DNA from: Embleya hyalina
GTDB taxonomy: Bacteria; Actinomycetota; Actinomycetes; Streptomycetales; Streptomycetaceae
Assembly (NCBI RefSeq): GCF_003967355.1
Contig: NZ_BIFH01000016.1
Span: 248,001 to 312,000, forward strand
Length of the DNA stretch: 64,000 nt
Direction: 5' to 3'
In this document: one piece after another, positions 1 through 7,499 of the stretch
Position numbering within the stretch: the first letter of the stretch is position 1
Layout: each line of letters starts with the position of its first letter
Made by a program: the position numbers and the translations under genes
The notes under the pieces: model-generated
Database searches by the model: none
Seen by the model: the letters and a program-made list of their open reading frames with translations, nothing else
What the model was told of the DNA's origin: nothing

Positions 1-112
1 ACGCGTTGGCGGCGCCGAACCCGACGAGGGCGATGATCGCCACCCAGAGCAGGACGACCAGGCGCCGCCGCCGGAAGGCGCTCCGGCCGAGTCGATACAG
101 GAAAGTGGCCAT
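1..112 (-). CDS. MMPL family RND-type transporter, N-terminal fragment
   Basis: Only the first 37 codons lie in the window; the gene continues past base 1. The start ATG (bases 110-112, minus strand) opens a short basic stretch (RSAFRRRRLVV) followed by a hydrophobic first membrane segment (VVLLWVAIIALVGFGAANA), the usual N-terminus of actinobacterial MMPL proteins, proton-driven exporters of lipids or drugs. It is divergent from the TetR gene at 510, and two identical operator half-site pairs lie in the gap, so it is probably the TetR target. The identification rests on a short stretch and on context. Confidence 0.7.
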   Translation of the reverse strand, partial: MATFLYRLGRSAFRRRRLVVLLWVAIIALVGFGAANA

Positions 113-287
113 GAAAGGGGTCTCCAGGCTCATGCGAGTCGGGACTGGACGGGGCGGGACGTGTGCCATCGACCCGGACGACACGTGTCGAAACCGCCGG
201 GTTGGATGCGCGTGACGGAAAGGCGAAAAAGAGACAGGGGCAGGTGAGGGCATGCGCGAGCAGGTCGCGGGCCCGTCCGGCCGAGCA

Positions 288-311
288 TTTCTACTAGCCG
301 GACAGTAGAAA
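288..311. promoter_or_regulatory. Palindromic operator 1 for the TetR regulator
   Basis: Perfect inverted repeat TTTCTACT-N8-AGTAGAAA. The same half-sites recur at 381-404. It lies 176 bases upstream of the MMPL start and in the divergent promoter region shared with the TetR gene. Length and symmetry suit a TetR dimer; the pairing is an inference from position. Confidence 0.75.
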
Positions 312-380
312 GTATTCACCGCGATCAACCCCGCGGACGTCCTTCGGAGGTTCTGGCCGCGCGTACTACGTGGGGCGTAG

Positions 381-404
381 TTTCTACTGGCCGTACAGTA
401 GAAA
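381..404. promoter_or_regulatory. Palindromic operator 2 for the TetR regulator
   Basis: Second copy of TTTCTACT-N8-AGTAGAAA, 93 bases (about nine helical turns) from copy 1; even the eight central bases are similar (GGCCGTAC against AGCCGGAC). It lies 105 bases upstream of the TetR start, so this copy probably mediates autoregulation. Confidence 0.75.
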
Positions 405-509
405 TAGGTTTTGAAGCAGGTCCGGGAACCGGATCGCGGTGGTGGGTCTCGGCAGCAGGTGGGGTGCGGGGCGCGAAGGTGTTCACCGCCACCGGGGAAG
501 GATGCGCGC

Positions 510-1112
510 GTGACCGGTCAACGAGGCGACACCCGGCGCCGTGTCCGGGATGCCGCACTGACGCTGTTCGCCGAGCGGACCTACGGCGCGACCCGGCTCC
601 AGGACATCGCCGACGCGATGGGCGTGACCAAGGCCGCCCTCTACTACTACTTCCACACCAAGGAAGAGATCCTCGCCGACCTGGTCGAGCCGGCCGTCGA
701 GGAGTTGGAGGCGATCCTCGACCGGGCCGAGGGGCACGGCTTCTCGCCCGCCGCGACCCGTGATCTGCTCGTCGCGATGGGTGAGTTGTACGCGCGGGAT
801 CGGCGCCTGCTCACCGTGCTGATGTTCGACCGCACCTTCCGGGCCCAGCCCGTGCTGGGCACGCGGGTGCTGGCCTGCCGGCGGCGTACCCAGCGGGCGT
901 TGAACCGGAGCGGCGCCGAGGACACGATGGTCGGCGAGGTGCGGGCGCTGGCCGCGCTGGCCGCGCTCACCGTTCCACTGGCCGCGCTGGAGGGGTACGA
1001 GGACCTGCGGCCGCTGGTCGGGCCGTCGGTCGCGGCCGCGTGCGCGGTGCTGGGGATCCGGCCGCCGCGGGCCCGGGCGGTGGCGGCCGTCGGCTCGACG
1101 GTTTCGGAGTAG
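510..1112 (+). CDS. TetR family transcriptional regulator
   Basis: 200 residues from the GTG at 510. This start is chosen because AAGGA lies 7 bases upstream and the protein then opens directly into the DNA-binding domain; an upstream in-frame ATG at 411 would add 33 low-complexity residues. Residues about 6-52 form the TetR helix-turn-helix (RRRVRDAALTLFAERTYG, then DIADAMGVTKAALYYYFHTKEEIL). The rest is a helical ligand-binding domain without recognisable specificity. Being divergent from the MMPL exporter and flanked by two identical palindromes, it probably represses that exporter and itself until a lipid-like or drug ligand binds. Confidence 0.9.
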   Translation: MTGQRGDTRRRVRDAALTLFAERTYGATRLQDIADAMGVTKAALYYYFHTKEEILADLVEPAVEELEAILDRAEGHGFSPAATRDLLVAMGELYARDRRLLTVLMFDRTFRAQPVLGTRVLACRRRTQRALNRSGAEDTMVGEVRALAALAALTVPLAALEGYEDLRPLVGPSVAAACAVLGIRPPRARAVAAVGSTVSE

Positions 1113-1164
1113 CCGGGCGCCGGATCGGCGCGGGGTGTGGCTGTGACCGGGTGGGCCGTGTCTG

Positions 1165-1199
1165 TTCCGTTCCGTTCCCTTGCCTTGCCTTGCCTTGCC
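1165..1199. repeat. 5-bp simple sequence repeat
   Basis: Seven contiguous 5-base units: TTCCG twice, TTCCC once, TTGCC four times. It lies in the 167-base gap between the TetR stop and the next gene, where I see no gene. Pure short repeats of this kind are prone to slippage. Confidence 0.8.
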
Positions 1200-1279
1200 G
1201 TCGGTTCCACCGGTTCTCGGCCGCGGTCTCGGCGTAATGCCGGTGGCCGATTCCGGTTGGCGCAATAAGGTTCGGCGTC

Positions 1280-1984
1280 ATGGACGTGACGCCGCTTTCC
1301 GTGTCGGCCTTCGTGGTTGCCGCCGTCGCGGTCATGTGGCTCGCGGCGTTGGCCGACGCGAACCTGAAGGCGCGGGAGACGCGGGAGACGCGGAAGTCGA
1401 GGGCCCCGCTCGGGCACGACCGTCGGGCCGCCGGTTGGGACCCGTGCCTCGTGTACTGGGATCCGCTGCCGATGGCCCACCACGCGCTCGACGCCGTCGG
1501 CGGCGGCCTCGGCGACGGCCGCCGGTTCGGCAACGCCCGCTGGGTCGACCGGAGTTGGCTGAGTGTCCCGGGCCCCTTCTTCATCGGCGCGGGCGATGTG
1601 GGCCCGGGTGGCCGGGTGGCCGCCGCCCATCTCCTGGCCGACGACGGGCGTCGGGCCTTCGTGCACCGCCAACCCCGCACGCCGCGCGAGGTGTGCGACC
1701 TCCTCGGCGTGGCCGCCGCCGGGCCGGTCGGCGGCTGTGGGTGGGACGGGGACGAGCACTGGACCCCGGCGGCGGTGCGCGCCTGGTGGGCCGATCGGGA
1801 TCGGGTCCGCGCGTGGATCGACGCCCGTCTCGCCGATCCCGATCCGGCGCATCACGACCCCGCGACGCTGCGGGCGTTCGCGGCACATCTCGACCACGGC
1901 CTCGAGGACTATCTGCGCGGGTACCTGTTCTGGCTGATCACGGGCCGTCAGCCGACCCGGCACGATCCGCTGCCGCCGCTGTGA
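1280..1984 (+). CDS. Hypothetical protein with N-terminal membrane anchor
   Basis: 234 residues; I do not recognise a family. Residues about 5-27 are hydrophobic (LSVSAFVVAAVAVMWLAAL) and could be one membrane segment, followed by a short charged repeat (RETRETRKSR) that comes from a 9-base DNA duplication. The remainder is soluble-looking and rich in Trp, Asp and His, with ARWVDRSWLSVPGPFFIGAGD in the centre. Codon use matches a real gene. It stands alone after the TetR gene. Confidence 0.6.
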   Translation: MDVTPLSVSAFVVAAVAVMWLAALADANLKARETRETRKSRAPLGHDRRAAGWDPCLVYWDPLPMAHHALDAVGGGLGDGRRFGNARWVDRSWLSVPGPFFIGAGDVGPGGRVAAAHLLADDGRRAFVHRQPRTPREVCDLLGVAAAGPVGGCGWDGDEHWTPAAVRAWWADRDRVRAWIDARLADPDPAHHDPATLRAFAAHLDHGLEDYLRGYLFWLITGRQPTRHDPLPPL

Positions 1985-1993
1985 GGCGCGGGC

Positions 1994-2197
1994 TCACGCG
2001 ACGTACGTCTGCGGCCGGATGTCGTTCGGATCCCGGGAGGCGGGCCGGGTGAAGCCCATCTCGGGGGTGGGCGAGACGCGGGAGCCGGTCACGCCGGCCT
2101 CGGTCGACCGGTCGGCCCGGGCGTCCGGTTCGGCCCGGCTCGCCGACGGTGAGGGTGTGGTGGTCGAGCCCGGTCGGGGTCGACGGGCGCTCCTCAT
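1994..2197 (-). CDS. Small hypothetical protein coupled to the nucleotidyltransferase
   Basis: 67 codons. Its ATG overlaps the stop codon of the upstream nucleotidyltransferase gene in an ATGA arrangement (bases 2194-2197), which suggests translational coupling and is the main support for calling it. The product is Ser/Thr/Pro/Arg-rich and ends NDIRPQTYVA. No domain is recognised. It may be a chance open frame, because high GC gives many long frames. Confidence 0.4.
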   Translation of the reverse strand: MRSARRPRPGSTTTPSPSASRAEPDARADRSTEAGVTGSRVSPTPEMGFTRPASRDPNDIRPQTYVA

Positions 2198-2973
2198 CGA
2201 TTCCCCTCGGCGGCGACCAGACGATCGATCGCGGCGACGACATGCGCGGCGTGCGCCCGTACCTGCGGCCGGAGTTCGTCCCATCGATCCCGTTCGATGC
2301 CCAGGTAGCCGGCCCTGGCCCGGGCGAGCGGCGCCCGGTGCTCGGCCGGGAGTCGCCCGAGTGCCCAGTCGGCGGCCCGGTCCTTCGACTCGATCGCGCC
2401 GGTCGCGAGGGTGGTCCAGATCCGGGCCAGGGTCAACAACACGTTGCGGGTGTCGGATTCGAGTTCGTCGAGCAGGTCCGGGATGCCGGCGACGACGGCC
2501 CGTTCCAGGTCCCGATGGGGAACCGGATCGAGGACTTCGTGCGGTGCCGGGCCGAACAGCGCGACCCCGCCCGCCGACACCATCGTGAGCAGTGGCGCGA
2601 GGTCCGGATCCACCGTCGGCCCGGGCGTCTCCCCACGCTCGTACGCCTCGCGCAGCCACTCCCCGTACTGGAACTCGCGGCGCGGCGGATACCGCCACGG
2701 CCGCACCTCGTCGTGCACCACGACGGTCAACTCCACGGGTCGCGCGGGCCCGCCCCGCGCCCGCGTCCCGGAGATCGCCAACAGCCCGTCCACCAGCGCC
2801 CGCCGCTGCCCGAGGGTGGTGGGCCGGTGCACCACGACCAGCACGTCGAGATCACTGTCCGGCCGCAACCCACCCGCCACGGCCGACCCGTGCGGGTACG
2901 CCCCGACGACGTCGTCCCCCAACGCCGCCCGCACCAGTCGAACGACACCGTCCCAGCCATCCGCGGCGTTCAT
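2194..2973 (-). CDS. Aminoglycoside 3''/9-nucleotidyltransferase-like protein (AadA family)
   Basis: 259 residues, the usual size for AadA/Spw proteins. The N-terminal nucleotidyltransferase motif is intact: GSAVAGGLRPDSDLDVLVVV (near residues 29-48), giving the GS and D-x-D metal-binding residues, followed by a helical C-terminal domain (DUF4111-like) with TRNVLLTLARIWTTLATG and KDRAADWAL. Family members adenylate spectinomycin or streptomycin using ATP; the substrate here cannot be read from sequence. Genes like this are common on actinomycete chromosomes, so it may be housekeeping or intrinsic tolerance rather than acquired resistance. Confidence 0.85.
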   Translation of the reverse strand: MNAADGWDGVVRLVRAALGDDVVGAYPHGSAVAGGLRPDSDLDVLVVVHRPTTLGQRRALVDGLLAISGTRARGGPARPVELTVVVHDEVRPWRYPPRREFQYGEWLREAYERGETPGPTVDPDLAPLLTMVSAGGVALFGPAPHEVLDPVPHRDLERAVVAGIPDLLDELESDTRNVLLTLARIWTTLATGAIESKDRAADWALGRLPAEHRAPLARARAGYLGIERDRWDELRPQVRAHAAHVVAAIDRLVAAEGNR

Positions 2974-3150
2974 CGAGGATCCTCCGGTTCGGGCTCGGCG
3001 TGTTGTTCCACGGCGCTTCGGGCGTAGCGGTCCCGTGGGCCCGGGTGCGGCGCGCGGCGCCGGGCCGTCACGCCGGTAGCCATACCTGTGCGTATCTTCC
3101 CATCATCGCCGGTGGTGCCGACCACGCGCTGATGGGGAAGGGTGCAGGGC

Positions 3151-3474
3151 ATGGAGCGTTCCGAGCTTGCGACAGTGCCGCCGTGGCGGCGCACCGGTGT
3201 TGGGCACTTTCCACATGCCGCCATGGTGCGGGGGGTGTGGTGGGTGCTGCGCCTCAATGTCTTTCCGGATCATCCGATGTTCACGCTGTTCGTCGACGGT
3301 GCGCGGCGTTTCGACTTCGACGACTCCCCGCCGTACTGGGACCTTTGGGTCGAACCGAAGGCTCCGCCGCTGCCGGCCGAGGCCGTCGAGGCGGCGTTGG
3401 CGCCCGTGCGGGACTTCGTGGCGTACGGCAGCGAGGTGGGGCGTCCGTGCGACAACCTCTTCTGTTGCGGATGA
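3151..3474 (+). CDS. Hypothetical protein
   Basis: 107 residues from the ATG at 3151, preceded by GGAAGG at about 9 bases; a GTG at 3142 is closer to the ribosome-binding site than normal. The protein contains alternating hydrophobic strands (GVWWVLRLNVFPDHPMFTLFVDG, FDFDDSPPYWDLWVEPK) and ends in a Cys pair (CDNLFCCG) that could bind metal or form a disulfide. It looks like a small beta-rich domain. No family recognised; isolated between convergent neighbours. Confidence 0.6.
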   Translation: MERSELATVPPWRRTGVGHFPHAAMVRGVWWVLRLNVFPDHPMFTLFVDGARRFDFDDSPPYWDLWVEPKAPPLPAEAVEAALAPVRDFVAYGSEVGRPCDNLFCCG

Positions 3475-3502
3475 GGCCCGGATGCCCGCCGTTCGGCCGC
3501 TT

Positions 3503-3550
3503 CGGCGATCCGGCGATCCGGTGATTCGGTGATTCGGTGATTCGGCGAGT
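3503..3550. repeat. 8-bp tandem repeat, six units
   Basis: Six contiguous units of consensus CGGYGATY (two CGGCGATC, three CGGTGATT, one CGGCGAGT). It fills most of the 88-base gap between two convergent genes. The sharp switch from C to T versions between units 2 and 3 points to recent expansion. Confidence 0.85.
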
Positions 3551-3562
3551 GGGCGCGGGAGT

Positions 3563-4321
3563 TCAGACCACCCGGACGTCCACGCCGAGGTCGCGTAGCC
3601 GCTCGACCGCCTCGGTCGGGGCGTCCCCATCGGTGATCACCATGTCGAGGTCGGTCACCGGACAGACGTGACCGAGGCCGGTACGGCCGAACTTGGCCCC
3701 GGCGCAGACCGCGACGATCCGCTGCGCCGAGGCGATCATCGCCTGTTTGACCGGGATTTCGTCCGGATCGTGGGCGGTCAGCCCGTGCTCGACGGAGATG
3801 CCGCAGACGCCGAGGACGGCGGTGTCCACCCGCAGCGTGCGCAGCGAGTTCTCGGTCAGGGGGCCGCTCAGGCTGAGCGCGCCGGGTGTGCTCCGGCCGC
3901 CCGGGACGAGCAGGCGTACGTCGGGCGCGTCGCCGAGGACCCGGGCCGCGTGCAGGTCGAGCGGGACGACGGTGACCCGGCGGCGGGCCAGGACGCGGGC
4001 GATGGCCAGGTTCGTGGTGCCGCTGTCCAGGATCAGCGATTCGCCGTCGGTGACGAGCGAGTCCAGCTCGGCGGCGATGCGGCGCTTGCTCTTGGTCGCC
4101 TCGTGCTCCCGGACACCGAAGGGCGGTACCTCGCCGCGCAACATCAGGCTTACCGCGCCGCCCCGTACCCGCCGCAGCACACCGCGCTCGGCGAGTTGGT
4201 CGAGGTCGCGACGGATGGTCATCTCGGAGCAGCCGGTCTCCTCGGCCAGCTCCGCGACCGTAACGCGCTCCGTCGTACGCATACGTTCGATGAGCGTTTG
4301 TTGACGTTCCGCACTTTCCAT
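3563..4321 (-). CDS. DeoR family transcriptional regulator
   Basis: 252 residues from the ATG at 4321 (MESAERQQTLIERMRTTERV), the canonical DeoR start; an upstream frame start at 4357 would run into the divergent gene. Residues about 17-60 are the DeoR winged helix-turn-helix (VTVAELAEETGCSEMTIRRDLDQLAERGVLRRVRGGAV split by its usual spacing). The C-terminal DeoRC sugar-phosphate sensor has the ISSxTT-like loop (LILDSGTTNLAIARVL) and a late VPGG loop. Family members sense phosphorylated sugars or nucleosides. It shares a 50-base divergent promoter with the HAD hydrolase at 4372, its likely target. Confidence 0.9.
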   Translation of the reverse strand: MESAERQQTLIERMRTTERVTVAELAEETGCSEMTIRRDLDQLAERGVLRRVRGGAVSLMLRGEVPPFGVREHEATKSKRRIAAELDSLVTDGESLILDSGTTNLAIARVLARRRVTVVPLDLHAARVLGDAPDVRLLVPGGRSTPGALSLSGPLTENSLRTLRVDTAVLGVCGISVEHGLTAHDPDEIPVKQAMIASAQRIVAVCAGAKFGRTGLGHVCPVTDLDMVITDGDAPTEAVERLRDLGVDVRVV

Positions 4322-4344
4322 GCGTTCAATCAAACGTATCGGAT

Positions 4345-4362
4345 GTTCGAAAGTCAACGAAC
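4345..4362. promoter_or_regulatory. Inverted repeat in the DeoR/HAD divergent promoter
   Basis: GTTCG-N8-CGAAC within the 50-base gap between the two start codons. The position blocks both promoters, so it is a candidate DeoR operator. The arms are only five bases, so this is tentative. Confidence 0.4.
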
Positions 4363-4371
4363 GGAGCGCCC

Positions 4372-5016
4372 ATGGGTACCCGATGGATCGTCTTCGACTT
4401 CGGCGGGGTCATCTGTGTCCCGCCTTCCGACGCGGCGAGCGAGGCCCTGGCCGGTGTCGTCGGGGTCACGGCGGCCGAGTTGTGGCCCGCGTACTGGCCG
4501 GATCGCGTCGACTACGACGCGGGCACGCTGGATGCCGCCGGGTTCTGGAGCGGGGTGTGCGCCCGGTTGGGCCGTCCGACGCCGGACTCGGCCCGGGTCG
4601 ACGTGCTGGTGGCCGCCGACCTCGCGATCTGGATGGACATGAACCAGGACACCCTCGACCTGTTGGCCGAGTTGGCCGGACCCGCGGGCGGCGCCGACCC
4701 CGGTCTCGCGCTGCTCTCGAACGCCCCGATCGAAATGGCCCGACACCTCGAGGAGCAGGACTGGTCGCGACTGTTCCGGCACCGGGTGTTCAGCGCGGAC
4801 CTGGGCCTGGCCAAGCCCGACGCGCGCATCTATCTCCACCTGTGCGAGCGGCTCGACGCGCGCCCCGACCAACTGCTGTTCATCGACGACCGGCCGGAGA
4901 ACCTGACGGCGGCCCGGGCCCTGGGCATCGAGACCCTCCACTACACGGACACTCCGACGCTGCGCGCCGACCTCGCCCGGATCGGGATCACCGTTGCCGC
5001 TTCGCCGCACCTGTAG
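4372..5016 (+). CDS. HAD family hydrolase (HAD-IA variant 3)
   Basis: 214 residues. Motif I is FDFGGVI with nucleophile Asp9; the usual general acid Asp two residues on is Gly, as in YihX-type members. Motif II is LLSNAP, motif III Lys in LGLAKPDARIY, and motif IV FIDDRPENLTAA, so all catalytic elements are present. YihX homologues dephosphorylate small sugar phosphates such as glucose-1-phosphate. The divergent DeoR regulator supports a sugar-phosphate substrate. Start ATG at 4372 is the first codon after the shared promoter. Confidence 0.88.
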   Translation: MGTRWIVFDFGGVICVPPSDAASEALAGVVGVTAAELWPAYWPDRVDYDAGTLDAAGFWSGVCARLGRPTPDSARVDVLVAADLAIWMDMNQDTLDLLAELAGPAGGADPGLALLSNAPIEMARHLEEQDWSRLFRHRVFSADLGLAKPDARIYLHLCERLDARPDQLLFIDDRPENLTAARALGIETLHYTDTPTLRADLARIGITVAASPHL

Positions 5017-5112
5017 CGTCCCCGAACCCGCCGGGGTCGCCGGGCCCGATGCGCTTCGGGAAGCGGGCGCGCATCGGGGCCCGGCGTGGGCGGGGTCGAC
5101 TACAGGCGGGGG

Positions 5113-5658
5113 TCACGCCTGCTTGGCTTCGATTTCCAGGACGATGGTGATCTTGTCGCCGACCGCCGCGCCCGCCGCACCGCCGGTGACGCCGAAGTCG
5201 CCGCGGCTGATCTCGGTGGTGGCGGTGAAGCCGGCGACCGGGCTACCGTCGAAACCGGTGCCGAAGCCGTTCAGTTCGAGTTCGAGGGTGACCTTCTTGG
5301 TCACGCCGCGCAGCGTCAGGTCGCCGTCGACCTGGTAGACCAGCGCGGACTCGGCACGCAGACCGGTGGAGGTGAAGGTCAGCGTCGGGAACCCGTCCGT
5401 GTCGAGGAAGTCCTCGTTGCGGATGTGGTCGTCGCGCATCTTGTTGTTGCTGTTGACCGAAGCGGTCTCGATGGAGGCGGTGACCGAGGACTCCAGCGGG
5501 TTCTCGGCGGTGACGATCGTGCCCTCGAAGGTGTCGAAGCGCCCGCGGACCTTGGCGACACCGAGGTGACGTACCGAGAACGAGACGTCCGAGTGGACCG
5601 GGTCGATGGTCCAGCTGCCCGCGATGTAGCCGGGGATGGTCTCGACGGAGGTGGTCAT
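5113..5658 (-). CDS. YceI family lipid-binding protein
   Basis: 181 residues from the ATG at 5658. The sequence has the YceI hallmarks: GSWTIDPVHSDVSFSVRHLG at residues about 12-31, FDTFEGTI, NNKMRDDHIRNEDFLD, FPTLTFTST and LRGVTKKVTLELE. These proteins form a lipocalin-like barrel that binds polyisoprenoid or amphipathic ligands. No signal peptide is present, so this copy is cytosolic. It is divergent from the MarR gene at 5785 across a gap with a perfect inverted repeat, an arrangement seen often for stress-linked YceI genes. Confidence 0.93.
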   Translation of the reverse strand: MTTSVETIPGYIAGSWTIDPVHSDVSFSVRHLGVAKVRGRFDTFEGTIVTAENPLESSVTASIETASVNSNNKMRDDHIRNEDFLDTDGFPTLTFTSTGLRAESALVYQVDGDLTLRGVTKKVTLELELNGFGTGFDGSPVAGFTATTEISRGDFGVTGGAAGAAVGDKITIVLEIEAKQA

Positions 5659-5752
5659 GGGAACTCCTTGGGAAGCACTGCGATGGGGTGGCCGGCCCGC
5701 CGCGATGTTCCGCGCCGGGTTTGTTGAACGCTCAGCAACATAGCACCAGTAA

Positions 5753-5766
5753 GTTGAGGATTCAAC
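5753..5766. promoter_or_regulatory. Inverted repeat, probable MarR operator
   Basis: GTTGA-GGAT-TCAAC, perfect five-base arms, 18 bases before the MarR start. A related sequence (TTGTTGA...TCAGCAACA) lies at 5721-5740, nearer the YceI gene. Both fit MarR sites covering the divergent promoters. Confidence 0.55.
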
Positions 5767-5784
5767 AAGTCTTATGCTGTTCCC

Positions 5785-6393
5785 ATGAACGACGACGATC
5801 GGCTGACCACCTCCGAGCGCGAGATCTGGCGGTCGTACTTCACCGGGACCAGGGAACTCGCCGCCCATCTGGACCGGCGGATGCGGCGCGAGGCGGGCAT
5901 GCCGATGACGTACTTCGAGATCCTGGGCCTGCTCGCCGAATCGCCGGATCGTCGGATGCGGATGAGCGAACTGGCCGCCGCGTCGTTGTCGTCCAGTAGC
6001 CGACTGTCACACGCCGTGACCGCCATGGAGAAGTCCGGATGGGTCTCCCGGGGCCCCGCCGAGGGGGATCGGCGGGGCTGGGTCGCACATCTGACCGACG
6101 CGGGTCTGACCGCCCTGGCGGAGGCCGAGCCGACCCACGCGGCCACCGTGCGGGAGCACGTGTTCGACACGTTGACGCCGCGCCAGGTGGCCTCGATGGC
6201 CGAGATCGGCCGCACCATCCGGGACGGCCTGAGCGGGGTCTGCGCGAGCGCCCGGGCGGAGGCCGCGGGGGTGGACGGATCCGAGGTCGGGGCCGGGGAC
6301 GGAGCCGGGGACGGTGTCGGCGTTGGTGGTGTCGGTGTCGGGATGGAGGAGATCGACACCGGGATGGACTGTCCGCTGGACGGCGCCGAATAG
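5785..6393 (+). CDS. MarR family transcriptional regulator with Gly-rich tail
   Basis: 202 residues. Residues about 1-145 are a normal MarR winged-helix protein: RMRMSELAAASLSSSSRLSHAVTAMEKSGWVSR is the recognition region (residues about 57-89) and GDRRGWVAHLTDAGLTAL the wing. After residue 150 there is an extra low-complexity Gly/Val/Asp tail (GAGDGAGDGVGVGGVGVG) arising from short DNA repeats. It is divergent from YceI with an inverted repeat between, so it probably controls that gene and itself. The effector is unknown. Confidence 0.9.
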   Translation: MNDDDRLTTSEREIWRSYFTGTRELAAHLDRRMRREAGMPMTYFEILGLLAESPDRRMRMSELAAASLSSSSRLSHAVTAMEKSGWVSRGPAEGDRRGWVAHLTDAGLTALAEAEPTHAATVREHVFDTLTPRQVASMAEIGRTIRDGLSGVCASARAEAAGVDGSEVGAGDGAGDGVGVGGVGVGMEEIDTGMDCPLDGAE

Positions 6394-6441
6394 ACCGGGG
6401 CGGGCGGGAGCGGGAGACGCCGGGCGTTCCCGCGCCGACCC

Positions 6442-7263
6442 CTACCCGTCCGCCGCCCGCGTGCCGATCACGACCGTGGCGTACAACTCCTCCGACTCGA
6501 CCACCCGCGTACGCAGGCCGGCGGTCCGGAACACCTCGACCGTGCGCGCCGTCTGCCGCTCGCTGGTCTCGACCAGCAGTCCACCGCCGGGGGCGAGCCA
6601 ATCCGGCGCCGCCGCGGCGACCCGACGCTGGACGTCCAGACCGTCCGAGCCGCCGTCCAGCGCCACCCGGGGTTCGTGGATCCGGGCCTCCGAGGGCAGC
6701 AGTTGGATGTCCTCGGTGGGCACGTACGGGGTGTTGGCGATCAGGACGTCGATCCGACCGCGCAGCGAGGCGGGCAACGGTTCGTACAGGTCGCCCTCGT
6801 ACACCCGATCCGCCGCGACGTTGCGCCGTGCGCACCGCACCGCGGCCGGGTCGATGTCGGCGGCGTACACCTCGACGCCGGCCACCTCGGCCGTCACGGC
6901 CGCGCCCAACGCGCCCGAGCCGCAGCACAGGTCGACCACGACCGCGCCCGGACGGGCCAGCGCGACGGCCTGTTCGACCAGGAACCCGGTACGCCTGCGC
7001 GGGACGAAGACGCCCGGATCGACGGCGATCCGCAGGCCGCGGAACTCGGCCCAGCCGAGCACGTGTTCCAGCGGGAGGCCGGCCACCCGGCGATCCACCA
7101 TCGCGGCGAGTTGGGCCGGATCGACGGCGGTGGAGACGAGCAACCGCGCCTCGTCCTCGGCGAATACACAACCGGCGGCGCGAAGCGTGGCAACGATGGG
7201 TGCCATCGAAGACATCGAGGAAGTCGAGGACATCGGGAACGGTGCGGCGGAGGAATCCGACAT
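6442..7263 (-). CDS. PrmC/HemK-like protein-(glutamine-N5) methyltransferase
   Basis: 273 residues from the ATG at 7263 (CAAGG about 8 bases upstream); Ser-rich codons 2-19 may be extra, and a second ATG lies at 7206. The SAM-binding core is VVDLCCGSGALGAAV, and the substrate motif reads NTPYVP where PrmC has NPPY. An N-terminal helical domain (LPLEHVLGWAEFRGLRIAVDPGVFVPR) is typical of PrmC. Family members methylate the GGQ glutamine of release factors; this divergent type is annotated as a putative N5-glutamine methyltransferase in actinomycetes, so the substrate is uncertain. An inverted repeat precedes the gene. Confidence 0.8.
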   Translation of the reverse strand: MSDSSAAPFPMSSTSSMSSMAPIVATLRAAGCVFAEDEARLLVSTAVDPAQLAAMVDRRVAGLPLEHVLGWAEFRGLRIAVDPGVFVPRRRTGFLVEQAVALARPGAVVVDLCCGSGALGAAVTAEVAGVEVYAADIDPAAVRCARRNVAADRVYEGDLYEPLPASLRGRIDVLIANTPYVPTEDIQLLPSEARIHEPRVALDGGSDGLDVQRRVAAAAPDWLAPGGGLLVETSERQTARTVEVFRTAGLRTRVVESEELYATVVIGTRAADG

Positions 7264-7293
7264 GAGAGCCTTGGAGCCTTTCGGGATGCCGAA

Positions 7294-7354
7294 GGGTGCT
7301 CTCGCGGGCTCACCTAAGCCGGGGAGGCCGCACGGTCGTGGAAGGAGAGCACCC
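7294..7354 (-). promoter_or_regulatory. Possible structured leader upstream of the PrmC-like gene
   Basis: Ten-base perfect inverted repeat GGGTGCTCTC / GAGAGCACCC enclosing 41 bases that contain a smaller GGCT...AGCC pairing. On the minus strand it lies 30 bases before the start codon, where a 5' leader would fold. It does not match a riboswitch class I know. Confidence 0.35.
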
Positions 7355-7499
7355 GACCTGACACAGCGGTAATGGGTCCCACCTCCTCGACGTCGAGTCC
7401 GATCCGCGCCCCGAACCGGGCGCGGCGGCAACACTACCCGACGGGGATCGGCGCGTCCGCCGGGGTTCCATCGGGCACGCCGTCGGCCCTGCCACGCAC

